Of a stretch of DNA of 64,000 nucleotides, positions 1-11,979 are shown in pieces. A model generated the notes under the pieces. It did not search any database. It was given only the letters and a program-made list of their open reading frames with translations, and was not told the DNA's origin. The stretch's first letter is position 1; every line of letters begins with the position of its first letter. A program made the position numbers and the translations under genes. Source of the DNA: Hypomyces perniciosus (taxonomy: Eukaryota > Ascomycota > Sordariomycetes > Hypocreales > Hypocreaceae); assembly GCA_008477525.1 (NCBI GenBank), contig SPDT01000004.1, positions 3,410,001-3,474,000 on the forward strand, in the 5' to 3' direction.

Positions 1-443
1 TATAAAAGGCCTTATAATAAAGTAATAAAAGTTCTTCCGCAAATTCTTTAATAAAATTAAAATATTATAATTTAAAAATAATACTTAATACTAAAATATA
101 AGTTTTAGCTATAATATTAAAAAAAGACTTTAAGGAAATATATAAAAGCTTAATATAACCCATACACTATTATATAAACAACTAATATAAACGCATTTAC
201 TACATTTTAAAAAGCAATTACTTATATAATACTTTAAGCTATAAAAGAGATAATAAAAATAAAGTATAATATTAAAACTATTAATATTAATTAAATCTGT
301 AAATTTATAATAATAGAAAGTTAATTTAATATCAATAGGCTATAAACTATTAGATATAATAAATAGTTAAAAAAAAGGATATTATATATAAAAAAAGGGA
401 AAGGATTAAATAGGTCTTAAAGATAAAACTAATAAAAGGGGGA
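1..443 (+). pseudogene. 3' end of an unnamed LTR retrotransposon interior
   Basis: AT-saturated DNA with stops in every frame. It ends in a polypurine run directly against the start of a long LTR, which is how the 3' end of an LTR retrotransposon interior looks on the plus strand. A degenerate frame around 250-400 faintly resembles the end of a Copia RNase H domain, but I would not rely on it. Because Copia-F also starts from the same LTR, this may be the end of a second, tandem element that shares that LTR. It could equally be unrelated sequence. The left part runs off the window. Confidence 0.35.
431..443 (+). promoter_or_regulatory. Putative polypurine tract before LTR-F
   Basis: The run AATAAAAGGGGGA lies immediately before the LTR start TATTATATT. 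Its position and purine content fit the plus-strand priming site of an LTR retrotransposon. It would have served the element whose interior lies to the left. Confidence 0.45.
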
Positions 444-1184
444 TATTATATTATAACCTAACTATATTAAAGACTAGGTTACAGGGATATAGGAGAATAT
501 CAGTTACACCAACTAATTATTAAAAAGTAATTACTGCGCTAAAAGTAATCACTTAAACGCTTATTACTTTAAAATATATAATTATTTACTTAATTACTGT
601 ATTATTACAGTAATTGCAATAATATTTACTAGAATATTAATAATTATATATAAATCTCCTTTATATATATATAACTAGCTTGTTATTTATTTAATATAGT
701 TATTTAGACAGTTATTAATAAATTGCATTTACTATAACCGCTTATTCTATAGAATTGTAACTATGTTACCCTGCTTAGTATTCATCCTTGACCTCTCTGT
801 CGACATAAACCCACAAACCTCGGTTTATCCCTTAAGAATCAACCCGGATCGTCACAGCTCAGTCTGAGTGACCCCTTTTCTTCCTCCTCGATAAGCACCC
901 AGACAATCTCAAGTCTTGTCACTCAGAGCACGAGCCATGAGAAGCCGTAAAGTGGAAGCCATGGAACTGTATCAGATCATTTGTCTTGGAATCACACTCC
1001 TTGCTAGCATGGGCTTCCCAGCGCTACGCCTCCGAAAGCGTCTAGAACGGCACCCCGCCATTCCAAATCGTGAGTTGGCGTTGCAAATAGGAGGGGCTCA
1101 CTATAGATTAATAATACTTAGAGCTACCATATAATTAACCTTCTTCTCTCCCGTTACGAAAGGAAATTGGTATTTGAAATAACA
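444..1184 (+). repeat. LTR of Copia-F (741 bp)
   Basis: The boundaries come from three signs: a polypurine tract just upstream, the inverted ends TATTAT (from TGTTAT by RIP) and ATAACA, and a primer-binding-like TGG motif two bases after the right end. The outer parts are strongly RIP-mutated, while roughly 766-1110 is not. No second copy of this LTR was seen in the window, so the ends are inferred from structure and not from a repeat pair. Confidence 0.5.
766..1110. other. Island without RIP inside LTR-F
   Basis: Base composition changes abruptly to ordinary mixed sequence rich in C and G with CpA intact, unlike everything around it. It holds a perfect 10 bp inverted repeat, TCTGAGTGAC at 863-872 and GTCACTCAGA at 918-927, around a 45 bp loop. 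It also carries most of a 72-codon open frame starting at 916, which has a hydrophobic stretch followed by a basic patch and matches no family I know. RIP acts on repeated DNA, so the island is probably single-copy or arrived late. It might be a captured host fragment. Confidence 0.6.
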
Positions 1185-3263
1185 ATGGACACTATTACTA
1201 TTTTTACTATATACTGTATTATATATTCCCTATTTCGATAGGCTATAGGTTTAATATTAGCAGTATTAGTTAGTCTATTAAAGCTCCTAGCAGCCTTATT
1301 TCTTTAATTAATAAAAATAGATTTTAACTAGTATATTAAAGGCTATAAAATATTATACTTTTATAAAAGATATTATAATTATTAATTCTTTATGTAATTT
1401 AAAATAGGCCTTATTATTTATATTAATTAAAAATAGTTTAATAAGTACTTTTACTATATATATTATTTAAATTTAAACCTTAAAAGAAATACATTTAACT
1501 TTTAAAAGATAATATAGCTACTTTAATACTTTATAAAGAGATTCCCTTTATAGGAAATATTATTTATTAAATTATAGTAAGTATAAAAAATCTTTAATTA
1601 CATTCAATATTACTTTTAATAGGCTACTAATTAAGTTAGCTATTTTAAAAGTTAATATTAATATATTAAATTAAATAAATTAATATCTAAATAGTTTAAA
1701 AAAGACTCCTTTTAATAAACTAAAACAATTAAAAGATTTATTAAATTTAATAAAGCTATTAAGCAATTAATTAAAGGTTTTAATATTTAGTTTTTTATAA
1801 TAGATATAGTAAATAAAATTAAAAATCTATCTTTCATTATATATAAAGTTAGTAATACTTTAAAGCCTTTTAAATCCTTTAAAGATTAATTAATTTCTTT
1901 TAGAGTTAAAAAGAAAGGAAATTAAAAAAACTAACACTAAAACGAAATTAAATTAGACTTTATTTATATTAAATATAATCTAGCCATTTTAAAAGTAATA
2001 GCTTTAAAAAAGAATTAATTAGATTTAACGTTAAGCTTATAAATAAAATAATCTTAAAAAGAAAGAGCTTATAAAATTCCTTAAAACCTTAAATTAAATA
2101 AAGGAATAAAGGCTTTATAAGCCTTTAATACTTAAAGAAAAAAAGGAATAAACTTTAAAAGGATACCTTTATAATAGAAAGGCTTTATATATTTAAAGAT
2201 TCCTTTATTGCTGCGGGTTTAAAGGTTATTAAGCTAATTAAACCTAAAAGAAATATTATTATTAATAACATTAACTATAAACCATTAAAGCTAGCCTTTT
2301 TATCGTATAAACGATTAAATTATATTAATTTAAGTTTATTAAAAAAGACTGCTAAAATAATTATTAAAGTTTTTGATTTGAATTTTATTAAAGAAATTAA
2401 AATTTACTGCCTAGTATATAATAAAAGAAAAGCTATTAATTGGTTTAATTTAAAGGTAATTACTAATCTATTAGCCTTTTTAAATTATTTTAAAGGTAAT
2501 AGTTTTTCTATAAAGTTAATGCCTTATAATAAAGCCTTTATTAATTTTTTAATTATTAATAGAAAATGAAAATATAAATAGCTATTCCTTTTAAACGATT
2601 ATAATAAATTAACTTTTTTAACTGCTTTAAAAGGCTTTATAAATAGCTTGAAAATATAATATTACTAGTATTTTAAAGAGTTTTATTATAATAAAAGAAA
2701 AGAAATTAATTAAAAACTTTATATTTAATTCTTTTCTTTAAAAGTAATAGATTCCTATAATAGGCTTTATATTTATAAGTAAAATAGTCTTATAAAATAG
2801 TTACTTAAAGTTCTATTAAATAAACTTTAAACTACTATTATAGTAGTTAATTTACTGCTATATCTTTAAAATTTTATTATCTATATAATTTTTAAATTAA
2901 TTAACTATATAGCGATTACTAATAAAAAGCTTACTTTTTATTAAACACTATATAAAAATTTAAACTTTAATAAAGATTATAAGTTTAATTTATATAAATA
3001 TAAAACTATTAGCTTTTATTATAAAGCTTTTATTTTCTAAAATAAAAAATTAAAGGCTATAAATTAGCCTTCAAGATTGAAATTAAAAGGGTATTAGCAG
3101 TTTTCAGTAGTAATAGTTATTTTATTTATATTTTATTTAAATATATAAATCTTTCAATTATTAATTTTAAAGCTATATAAAGATAAAACCTTTAAACTTT
3201 AAATTTTAAACCTTATTATAGCTTAAAATAATAAAGAATTAAAGGGAGAAATAGAGTTAAATT
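1185..3263 (+). pseudogene. Copia-F gag and integrase remains
   Basis: Degenerate Ty1/Copia polyprotein. The GAG-pre-integrase region is readable at about 2290-2440: a YKRLNYINLSLLKK stretch matches the family pattern W-H-R-R-L-x-H, and IYCLVYN at about 2402-2422 fits a C-x2-C zinc pair with one Cys turned to Tyr. Downstream, to about 3110, a frame with in-frame TAA/TAG reads as an integrase core, including an LNDYNKLTFLTALK segment like the family's DDYSR-T block. The part before 2200 should be gag but shows no motif I trust. Reverse transcriptase and RNase H are missing: the element stops where LTR-A begins at 3264. Confidence 0.65.
1186..1198 (+). promoter_or_regulatory. Putative primer binding site of Copia-F
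   Basis: TGGACACTATTAC begins one base after the LTR end. A minus-strand primer site normally starts with TGG, complementary to the CCA end of a tRNA. I cannot say which tRNA would match. Confidence 0.4.
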
Positions 3264-3428
3264 TATTAAAATAATAAGGTTATACTAAACTTTATTTAAG
3301 TATAGCTTTTAGGAAACTGCATTTAATATAGCAATAAGGAGACAACTAATAGTTTACTGGGTAAACAATAAAGTAAACAATTAAATTATATTTATTTTAA
3401 TAGCAACAAGCTTTAAAATATTTAATAG
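3264..3428 (+). repeat. LTR-A fragment (first 165 bp)
   Basis: The first part of the 580 bp LTR-A, starting TATTAAAATAATAAGG (TGTTAAAATAACAAGG in better copies). It is cut off by the start of a second LTR-A in the same orientation. Both are heavily RIP-mutated. The simplest reading is one LTR-A inserted into another. Confidence 0.75.
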
Positions 3429-3668
3429 TATTAAAATAACAAGGTTATACTGAACTTTATTTATATATAGCTGCTAGGAAGCTATATATAACGCAGCAAT
3501 AAGGAAATAACTAAAAGTTTATTAAGTAAAAAATAAAATAAACAATTAAATTATATTTAATTTAATAGCTAGAAGCTATAGAATAACTAATAATATACAG
3601 CTCTTATAAAAGTAATTATAAAATAATACTTTATCTTTTATAATAGTCCTTTAACTTAATAATAGGTA
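3429..3668 (+). repeat. LTR-A fragment (first 240 bp)
   Basis: Again the 5' portion of LTR-A, keeping internal landmarks such as GCAGCAATAAGGAAA and ATAGTCCT. Similarity stops near 3668 and Copia-E sequence takes over, so the remaining 340 bp was lost together with the 3' half of Copia-E copy E4. Confidence 0.75.
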
Positions 3669-4266
3669 TATAGGTATAAAGTTACGGAACTATTATTTTA
3701 ATTTATTAATAAATAATATTATATTAAGGCTATATATAGGATTTATATTAATAATATATACTATAATTTTTATGCTTTTAGACTATTAGTTAATTAAAGA
3801 CTTATAGCTTTTAGTACTTTAATTAACTTAATTATAACTTTTCAACCTATTTATTTTAAAGTATTATTTAACTTATATATATAGGAAAGGGTAAACTTTA
3901 AAATAATACCCGTTATATTAACTTAAATTTAAAAGTATAATAAACTTTTAATTATAATTATAGCTTTATTATTATCCTGCTTGAAAAAGTATATAAAAAT
4001 ATTATATTATATTTCTATTATATTTATAAAATTAAAAAGAATATTAAAAATAGTTTCCTGTTTTTTATATAAGAAAGGGTATATATATAACTATATAATG
4101 TATTTTTCTTTAAGTATTTAAAAGCCAGTTATCTTTATTATAGCTTTAAAGATAATTTTAAAGATCCTAGTATACTTTAAAAAACAGTTTTAATACTTAT
4201 CTATTAAATAGTCTATAAAAAATAATCTATTTCGTATATATAAAAGTATAGGCTTTATATTTTATT
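3669..4266 (-). pseudogene. Copia-E (E4) integrase fragment
   Basis: Matches, in reverse complement, the integrase region of Copia-E copy E2 (about 37400-37985) and copy E3 (about 60090-60690). It is strongly RIP-mutated with no usable frame. It ends on the right exactly where the D1 LTR starts. Confidence 0.75.
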
Positions 4267-4540
4267 TTGTTAAGGGGGAATTAGCACTCCTAAATATATA
4301 TATAATATATATATGTACCTATATATAACGACTAGTATTAAGTGCAGGAACTGCGCTCTTAATAAAACTATAAAGCGGCAATTAAGTAATATAGGCATTA
4401 AAAGATACTGCAGATTATTTAATTATAATGCTAGCAGCTAAAAGCAATTAATAGTTACTTTTATATACCTTAGTAGCTATAAACTTATAAGTAAGGTTAT
4501 ATATTAAAAGGGGAAAAAGGTTATTATATATTAAACTAGG
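4267..4540 (-). repeat. D1 3' LTR, outer part
   Basis: First 274 bp (plus-strand view) of the 405 bp D LTR, beginning TTGTTAAGGGGG. It is interrupted by Gypsy B1 at the duplicated CTAGG. Compared with the almost unmutated solo copy at 47990-48394, its CA dinucleotides have become TA, for example the former CA-repeat tract near 4290-4315. Confidence 0.85.
4536..4540. repeat. Target-site duplication CTAGG of Gypsy B1 (left)
   Basis: CTAGG here is repeated at 12242-12246 on the other side of B1. A perfect 5 bp duplication is usual for Ty3/Gypsy insertion. Confidence 0.85.
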
Positions 4541-4802
4541 TGTTAGAGACCGTCTTTGGGGCAGATGGATCGGGCGAGGGGCTGCGACCCTAGGGAAGAG
4601 TAGAGGAGGTTGAAGAGCAGTCACTTGGAGGAGAGATAGATGCTAACAAGCAGGTAATAAGCCAGAAACTAGTAGTTAGGTGTAGCAGCAGTAGTTTACT
4701 AGTCTCTGAAGTTCTATATTTTCGGGGACTACAGTTGCTCTTATATATGCATTCCGGCCTATATGATATTATAAGAGCTCTGGAGCTTCTGGTCTCTTAA
4801 CA
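4541..4802 (-). repeat. B1 3' LTR (262 bp)
   Basis: Runs TGTTAGAGACC to GGTCTCTTAACA in plus-strand view, so the ends are inverted over about ten bases. It is less RIP-mutated than the other B1 LTR. The partner is at 11980-12241. Confidence 0.85.
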
Positions 4803-4819
4803 GGCTGCCCCCCCTTTTA
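4803..4819 (-). promoter_or_regulatory. Polypurine tract of B1
   Basis: The plus strand reads GGCTGCCCCCCCTTTTA; on the element's strand this is TAAAAGGGGGGGCAGCC directly before the 3' LTR. The same tract precedes the 3' LTR of B2 (31842-31858) and, mutated, that of B3. Confidence 0.7.
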
Positions 4820-6540
4820 TAGCATTAACCTCGATACTGGCAAGGACCTTATATTTAACCAGCTCTTTTCTAGCTTTTAATACCCTATTACTATACTAAA
4901 CAGCAACTATTTCCTATATAGACACTTCTTTAAGCCCTAGACTTAAACACTTTAATGTATATTTAGTAGCTTAAAAAGTTTTTGACTTTATAGTTTAAAA
5001 GTATACTTTTATGCAATTAGACTTAAAGGGTAGCAGAGAAATCCTATATAATAAACTAACCCTTCGCTGCTAATATATAAGTAATTTACTTTATTTTTCT
5101 TCTGTTAATTTACTACTGTATACGAGTATACTATATACATTTTTGCCTTACTTTTCTTTTCTTTTATAACTTTAATTCCTATTTACTTTTTTCTTTTCTT
5201 TCTTTTTTTCCTCTTTATCTCTCTCTCTCTTTTACCCTCTCTCTCCCTATAAGCGCTTTCTCTATAAATATTCCTTCCTTTTACTTTTTATTACTAGCTA
5301 ACCTATTATATAATAGCAGTTCTTTTTTTTTAGTTTAGCCTGCTATTATAAATTCTTTTTTTCCTTTTATAATAGATATTGCTGCTTTATAAGTTTTCTA
5401 TAGCTAATTCTTTACTATAACTTCCTATCTAATACATTTACAGCCTAGTTTTAGAAAATAATAGTAATCCTGCAGTATTTAAGAACCTTAATATAGTAAG
5501 CCTGTTTTCGCTTACAGCTAATACTATTTCAGTTACATCTTTATTAAAACACTCTCCCTTTAAGATTACTACGCCTTTACTAGTAAAATACTGTAAAGCC
5601 GCTAATAATTTAACCCAATAAATATTCTTATATAGATATAATTATTAGCTACTGCTAATTTACTATAAATGCCCTGCCCTATATTATTATTATTTTAACC
5701 TTTTCATTAAATACAATATAAAGTTAAAAAAAAAACCTTTTTAATACTATAATAATAAATATAAGTTTTATACTATTATAAAGTAAAACTTTTTATATTA
5801 ACTTATATTATATTAGCTGCTTTTAAGAAATGTTTTTATTATTTCTTAAATAATAAATTATATGGATTAATTGCCTATTAATTTATTAATACTATTAAGG
5901 CATTAATTTAATATTTTTAAAAGTCCTTTATTAATAAAGTAAATACTTTAATATTGCTTTTTTATTATATAATAGCAGCTAATAAAAATTTAATCTATAA
6001 TAGTATTATTATAAATTTAATATAAAAAAAACCTTATATTAATATAATAAAAGTCAGGCCTAGTTAAAGAGCGAAAGGAGAAAAAGTTTATAGTAAATTA
6101 ATAGTATTGCCGCTAAAACTTAAAGCGCTTAAACCTTTAAATTGCTTTTAATTAAATAAACTCTTTTACTATTATTACTGCTATTATATATACTTTTATT
6201 CTAGTATATATTTCTTTATTTATAATAGGCAGTTTTTAGTTAATTACTGTATAATATACTTATATACTGAAATTCCTATATTTTCTTAAGTATATCCTAT
6301 TATTATAAAAGATTGTAATAAAGTACTGTTTAAATAAAGAGAATTAGTTATTATTTAATAGTAGTATTGCTGTTTATTTACTATAAAATATATACTATTA
6401 TAAGTTTATTTTTTATTTTTAATTAACTAGTTAAAACTGCGTAATATTCTACTCCCTTTAGCTATATAATATTTAATAATAATAGCTAGTTATTTATTAG
6501 TAAATTACTGCTTATACTTTTAAATTAATTTAATATTCAC
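4820..6540 (-). pseudogene. Gypsy-B 3' region after the chromodomain
   Basis: Matches B2 30120-31840 and B3 42667-44440. It contains a CT-rich stretch (about 5150-5260; purine-rich on the coding strand) that would encode a very charged Lys/Arg/Glu segment in the polyprotein tail, or be untranslated. No domain is recognised. It is heavily mutated. Confidence 0.55.
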
Positions 6541-6549
6541 AAAATTATT

Positions 6550-9500
6550 TTTCTTTTATTAAATATTATTAGTTTTTAAATAGTTTTTCTATTTCATTAA
6601 ATATAAGCATTATATCCCTTTATATTTATAATTAATAATTTTCTTAACTTTAAATATCTTTTTAGCGTTAAAAAGGTAATCTATTAGCTTAAAAAGTTTT
6701 CTTTTACAGCTATAATATAGTTTAAGATTTATAATATTAAAAATATTATAAATTTTAATAGAAAATAGGAAAGGAATTTAATATATTAATCTATTTATTT
6801 TAATTTAGTGTTTAATTTAATAAAGATTAATATACCTTTTAGTAAATCTTTTACTAAATTAGTAGAGTTTTAGGTATTTTATAGAAAGTAATACCTAATC
6901 GCTAATAGTAAATTTCTTCTTAAATTAATAAATATTATACTACTTTTTATATTCTTTTTAACTTTATTATAATATTTATTTAGCTATTTTACAGATAGCT
7001 TTAAACTCTTTTACTTTTATAATTATATTGGTATAATATTTAGAATAGGTTAATCTATTATAACTTAAAGTATTAGGCTTATAGCTAAGCAGTAAAAAAG
7101 CTAGTAAATAGCCAGTTATAGAATATTTAATACTATTATATATAGACTAAGCAAAAGATAATTTTTATAGCCAGTTATTTTATTATTTACTGTAAAAAGA
7201 ATATAAATAATACTTTAAAGCTTAATTTTATTATTTAATTTAATTATTAGTCTATAGGTAAAAAGTAATATTAAGTTACTGTTTATAAGTAAATAGGTAA
7301 TAGAAACTTTGCTAAAATCTAGATTTAAATAATTAATCTTTATTAAAGATAATTCCTTATAGTATTCTAAAGATTAAATAAATACATTTTACAAAAGAGT
7401 CAGTAACTTTACTGTTTATAATATACGCTATTATAGGTATATATAGGGTATATTTTATATATTAATTAATAATAATCAAAATTATATTATATAGGTATTT
7501 GCCTTTATAGTTTAGGATTTCCAGTAAATCTATAATAAAATCTATAGAAATTTCTTTAAAGGGTCTTTCTAGTATTAATAATAAAATAAATTCGCTAAAA
7601 AGTTAATAAATTTTCGCCTTTATTATCTAGTAAATATAATATATAGATATATAACGCTTAATATTTTACTTTATACTTTACTAATAATAGGTTAATATAA
7701 TGTATTTTAAAGTATAATTAACTTTTTAATATCTAGCAGTTAAATTATTATAAAGTAATATTAAAATTTCAGTATAAAAACCTATTAATATATAGACTTT
7801 GCTTTAATAGTAAACGAGCTAGTTATTACTAATAACCTAATTATTACTATAAAATATATTAACTACTCTTTAGCTTTAAACCTTTTATTAAATAAAGTAA
7901 TCTCTTTATTAAACTTATAGGATTGCTAAATATAAAGACTCTTATAGTTCTAGCAGTAAACCTATAGTAGTTTACTGTATAACCTGTAAACTAGCAGTTA
8001 TAACTCTAGCCACTATACTCTGCAGGTAAACTATCTATTAAATAGTATTTAATCCTTATCCCTTAACTTAAAGTAACGCTTTTATCTATAGGCGACTTTA
8101 TATATTCCTAGTTACTATAATATACTACTATAGGTCCTTTTAGTTTATATAGGCTGTTGGCTTTTATATAATAAAAATACTATAAAATTATTAATATATA
8201 GCTTTACTGTAATTCTTTAATCTTAAGAAAATTATAAAAATCAAGGCATTAAGATAAAGTATTAACAGGGTTAAACTTCCCTGGCCTATATTTAATGCAA
8301 AAATTAAACAGAACTAGTTTATTAAAAGCCTTTACCTGCTAGTATAAAAGCTTCTATTTATCTATAAAGTAATAGTAATTAAAATAGTCTATTATAACCT
8401 AAATCTCTATACCTATATAAGCCAAATAATATCTTTATATTTAAAAAGCCTTTATAATAGTAAGAAATTTAATATTAAAGGTATAATAATATAATTTAAA
8501 ACTACTTAACTTTTTTAATATATATACTATAAAGTACTAGGCATTTTACTAATACTAAGCTAATACTGCCTTAATTATAGAGTTTAATATATCTATTTTT
8601 ATATAAATTAATGCCTTTAAGTTATAATATATTAAAATAGGTTTCTTTAAGAACTTTCCTTTAAGCTATTAAAAAGCTTTAAAAGCGCTAAACTCTAGCT
8701 GCAAAAACCCTTCTCGCTTCCTATAAATTAAATCTATTAAAGGTACTGTAATTTTATTATCATTTTTAATAAAGTAATAGTAAAACCCTATAAATCCTAG
8801 AAATATAAAGATATTATATATACTTTTAAATACTAGCTACTTAATAATAGCTTAAATATATAACTATTCTATCTTAATTCTATTAAATATAATAATATAT
8901 TTAAAAAAAGGTATTAAAGTAATATAAAAGATATATTTATTAATATTAATATATAGCTTTATATTTTATAACTTCTTAAAAACCTAATAAATATATTATA
9001 TATACTTTTTAAAGGTATAGTTATAGATTAATATATTATTAAAATATATAATATAAATAAAATTAACTAGATTTTATAGTATATTATTAATATATTACTG
9101 AAAAGTTACAGGGGAATTTATAAAGGCAAATAGTATAATATTACATTTAAAGTATTTATATTAGCAGCAAAATACTATCTTCCACTTATTTTCTTTATAG
9201 ATAAATATCTAGTAATATATATCTTTTAAATTAAGCTTAAAAAAAATCTTAATATATAAACTCTATTAAAAAATTTAGAAATTAATAGTAAAAAAGCGCA
9301 GTTTTGATAAGTTATTTTATTTAAAGTATAGAAATTAATATATATTTACAGTTTACTGCCTTTCTTTAATATAAAGATTACAGGGGTACCTGCAGGACTA
9401 ATAGACTGCTAAATCTATATATTCTATAATGCTTTTTTAAATATTTGCAGAGAGCTTTTAGCTCTTTAAGTGCTAGGTTATAAATAAAACTTTATAAAGG

Positions 9501-9800
9501 TATTTTCCTATCTTTTAACTTAATAGCATACTGTAGATTTATGAATATATTAACAGCTTCTTTTATAGAGAAAACACTAATAAGATTATAATATATAGGA
9601 AGCAATTTTAAATATAAGGCTAATTTATAGTCTTTTAAAGAAGTAGCTTCGTTTAAGTTAGGAAATAGTAGGTTTTCTAAAGCTTTTAACTTAACTTCTA
9701 GCTTCTTTTCAGTTATTAATATAAAAGCTATTTAAGCTTCTTTAATAGCTTATTATAGCTGCTTTTTAAAGGCTATTAAAGTAATAGAATTCTTACTTAA
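6550..9800 (-). pseudogene. Gypsy-B pol: RT, RNase H, integrase, chromodomain (B1)
   Basis: Minus-strand pol remains. Reverse transcriptase runs from about 9700 to 8900: a FAFINSPVTFQ segment fits the family's FGLTNAPATFQ, and YFNNIL at 9046-9029 is a RIP-altered Y-x-DD-IL active site in which both Asp codons became Asn. RNase H follows. Integrase is recognisable near 7560-7100 by comparison with B2. A chromodomain lies at about 6655-6550. This order (RT-RH-IN-chromodomain) is that of chromoviruses, which tend to insert into heterochromatin. Many TAA/TAG stops make it non-functional. Confidence 0.75.
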
Positions 9801-10803
9801 AGGATAATTCTATCGATTATACTTTTATAAAAGGGTAAAATTAGCTTCCTAAAATTAAAGTCTTTTTAAAATAAAATCTTTTAGGCTATTAGCGATAATG
9901 CAATAAAGTAATTACTTCTTCTTTACTCTTTAATCATTAATTATCTTTATAAATATATCTATATAGCTATAAGTTATAGCAGAAACACTTAGGAAAATAG
10001 CAGTAAACTTAAAAGCTAATAATAGACTTTTTAATTAATCCTTTTATTATAAAGAGATAATGTAAATATCGCTGCTAGGATTAAATAAGGCATTTATGTA
10101 TTGCTAGTAGCTACCTAGCTATATCTTTTCTAGTCGTTTTATAGGTAAATCTATATAAAAATTATATTCTTAAACTTAATAAACTGCAGGTTTAGTATTT
10201 CTGCTAGTAAAATATCGCTAAATAAAGTTATTATATTTTTCAGTAAAGTAATATTTACTATTACACTTTATATAATTAAAAGTTTAGTAAAAGGTTTTAT
10301 AGTAAAGACTACTATATTTCTAATAAATTATTAAACTGGGGAGGTTTCTTTATTCTTTTAAACCTTTAGATATTTCGGTTATTATATTCTTTAAAGTATT
10401 AATAGCGTAATCCTAGTATAATCCCTGTTAACTAGTAAGTCTGGTTTTCCTGTATTTTCTTTAAAATCGAGATTCCTGTTAAAAGCCACTTATATTACTA
10501 ATATAGCTATATATAAAAGTCTTAGTAATTATACTAGTATAAATTAACTTTTGCCAGGTTATAGGGATTCTATAGTAAAGTATTTGCTTATTTATTGCAG
10601 GGGAAAGGCACTATAAAAATATATAAATCTTAAGCTATAAAAGAGTTATTTTAAAGAATTCACTTTTAATAATCTTAAATTAAAAGAGGAATAATTAAAA
10701 ATTCTATCTAGCAGTTTAATATAGGCAAAAGATTTATAAAGTCGCTTTATAGCATTTAATTAAGCTATCGCGATTATTATCTTTAAGTTATTAATAAAAT
10801 TTA
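9801..10803 (-). pseudogene. Gypsy-B gag/protease region (B1), unresolved
   Basis: Lies upstream of the reverse transcriptase on the element's strand, where gag and protease belong. The frame is badly degraded and I found neither a CCHC knuckle nor a protease motif that I would defend. B3 carries the equivalent sequence around 47620-49050; B2 has lost it. Confidence 0.5.
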
Positions 10804-11383
10804 TGTTAAAATAACAAGGTTATACTGAACCTCATTTAAGTGCAGCTTCTAGGAAGGTGCACCCAACGCAGCAATAAGGAAACGACTAAGAGTCTAATTG
10901 GGTTAACAATGGATAAACAATTGAATTGTAACTGAACTAATAGCTAGAAAGCTATAGAATATCTAGTGATGTGCGGCTGGTGTAGAAGTGATTGTATGAA
11001 CAATAGCTTTGTCTTCTACAATAGTCCTCCGACTAGATAATAGGAATGCGGCGGCAGAATTGGGTTCGTGGCCCCATTCCTATTTTCCGCAAAATTCATT
11101 TGTATAGGAAATCGGCCAAATCGACTCACGGCCATACAAACAGGAAACCATTTTGGTCAGATTTTTCACAATAGCCATTGTGGCCATTGTATTGAGTCTA
11201 GGGTAGGCGGGGTAGCTGGTCCTAGCTTAATTGTTATCGTTGAAGATAACAGAAATTTCCTGACTTACACCGAAGTTCCTCCGGAACTCGGTCCTAGCGT
11301 CGGGCCTAATTCCGGGTCTAGCCAGAATAGGGAGGTTACCCAAATACACTAAAATCCTTACTTTTTAGCCCTCCTTTTTAACA
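10804..11383 (+). repeat. Solo LTR-A (580 bp) in Gypsy B1
   Basis: Starts TGTTAAAATAACAAGG and ends CCTTTTTAACA, with a perfect ATTTA duplication at 10799-10803 and 11384-11388. There is no interior, so this is a solo LTR left by LTR-LTR recombination, or a short non-autonomous unit. It is the best-preserved LTR-A here: many CpA sites and a GC-rich middle (11040-11340) survive. Open frames across it are chance frames in an LTR, not genes. Confidence 0.85.
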
Positions 11384-11388
11384 ATTTA

Positions 11389-11979
11389 TTTTAAATAATT
11401 AATCCAGTAGATCTGCCTTTCTTTTTAAAATAGCTAACCTATTACTATTAAATATCTCTTTTTAAGCAAAAAGCAGTATAAATAATCTTATAAACTGCTT
11501 AAGAAAAGGTATTAAAAGATAATTTAAACTGCCCTTTAATAATAGTAAAAAAAGTCTATAATTCTACTTAAAACTTTCCTTTATAATAAAGAGTTTAAAT
11601 TTATTTTTTACCTTAATTACCTTTATAAAGTTATTTTAAACTAGCAGTATATAATAAACTAATTATAGGCAATAAACCTTTAATCTCTAAGAGTTTAAAA
11701 GAAGGGTTTTCTCTTTAAAAAAAAGTATTTAAATATTTCCTCTTTAAATATATTTACTGCTTTTCTTTTATTTATTAAATATAAATATTAAATTCTTTTT
11801 TTATAAATAAAATATTATTTAAAAGGCTTAGTTAATAATCTAAAAGAGTAACTCTATTTAAAGGTCTTTGTATTTAAAATATAGCCTCTTTACTAAAAGT
11901 AAACTGGTTATTCGCCGCTAAAGGCATCTTTAACTTTAATAGTCTTTTTACCTTTATTAAGAATAGTAAAAGACTAGTA
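11389..11979 (-). pseudogene. Gypsy-B 5' leader/start of gag (B1)
   Basis: Between the 5' LTR and the solo LTR-A. Reverse complement matches B2 21634-22160 and B3 49050-49632. Just inside the LTR the element strand reads TAGTCTTTTAC, possibly a RIP-altered TGG primer site (B3 keeps TAGTCTCTCAC). No start codon or domain can be fixed. Confidence 0.5.

Noticed and set aside
916..1134. 72-codon frame as a real gene
   Set aside because: Short, no recognised domain, no clear promoter or intron signals, and its end runs into mutated sequence. Kept only as part of the island.
2378..2569. 63-codon frame as a small gene
   Set aside because: It is a gap between RIP stops in the Copia-F GAG-pre-integrase/integrase frame, not a separate gene.
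11068..11352. 94-codon open frame on the plus strand
   Set aside because: It lies inside solo LTR-A. The other LTR-A copies do not keep it, and the frame is a by-product of the GC-rich LTR middle.
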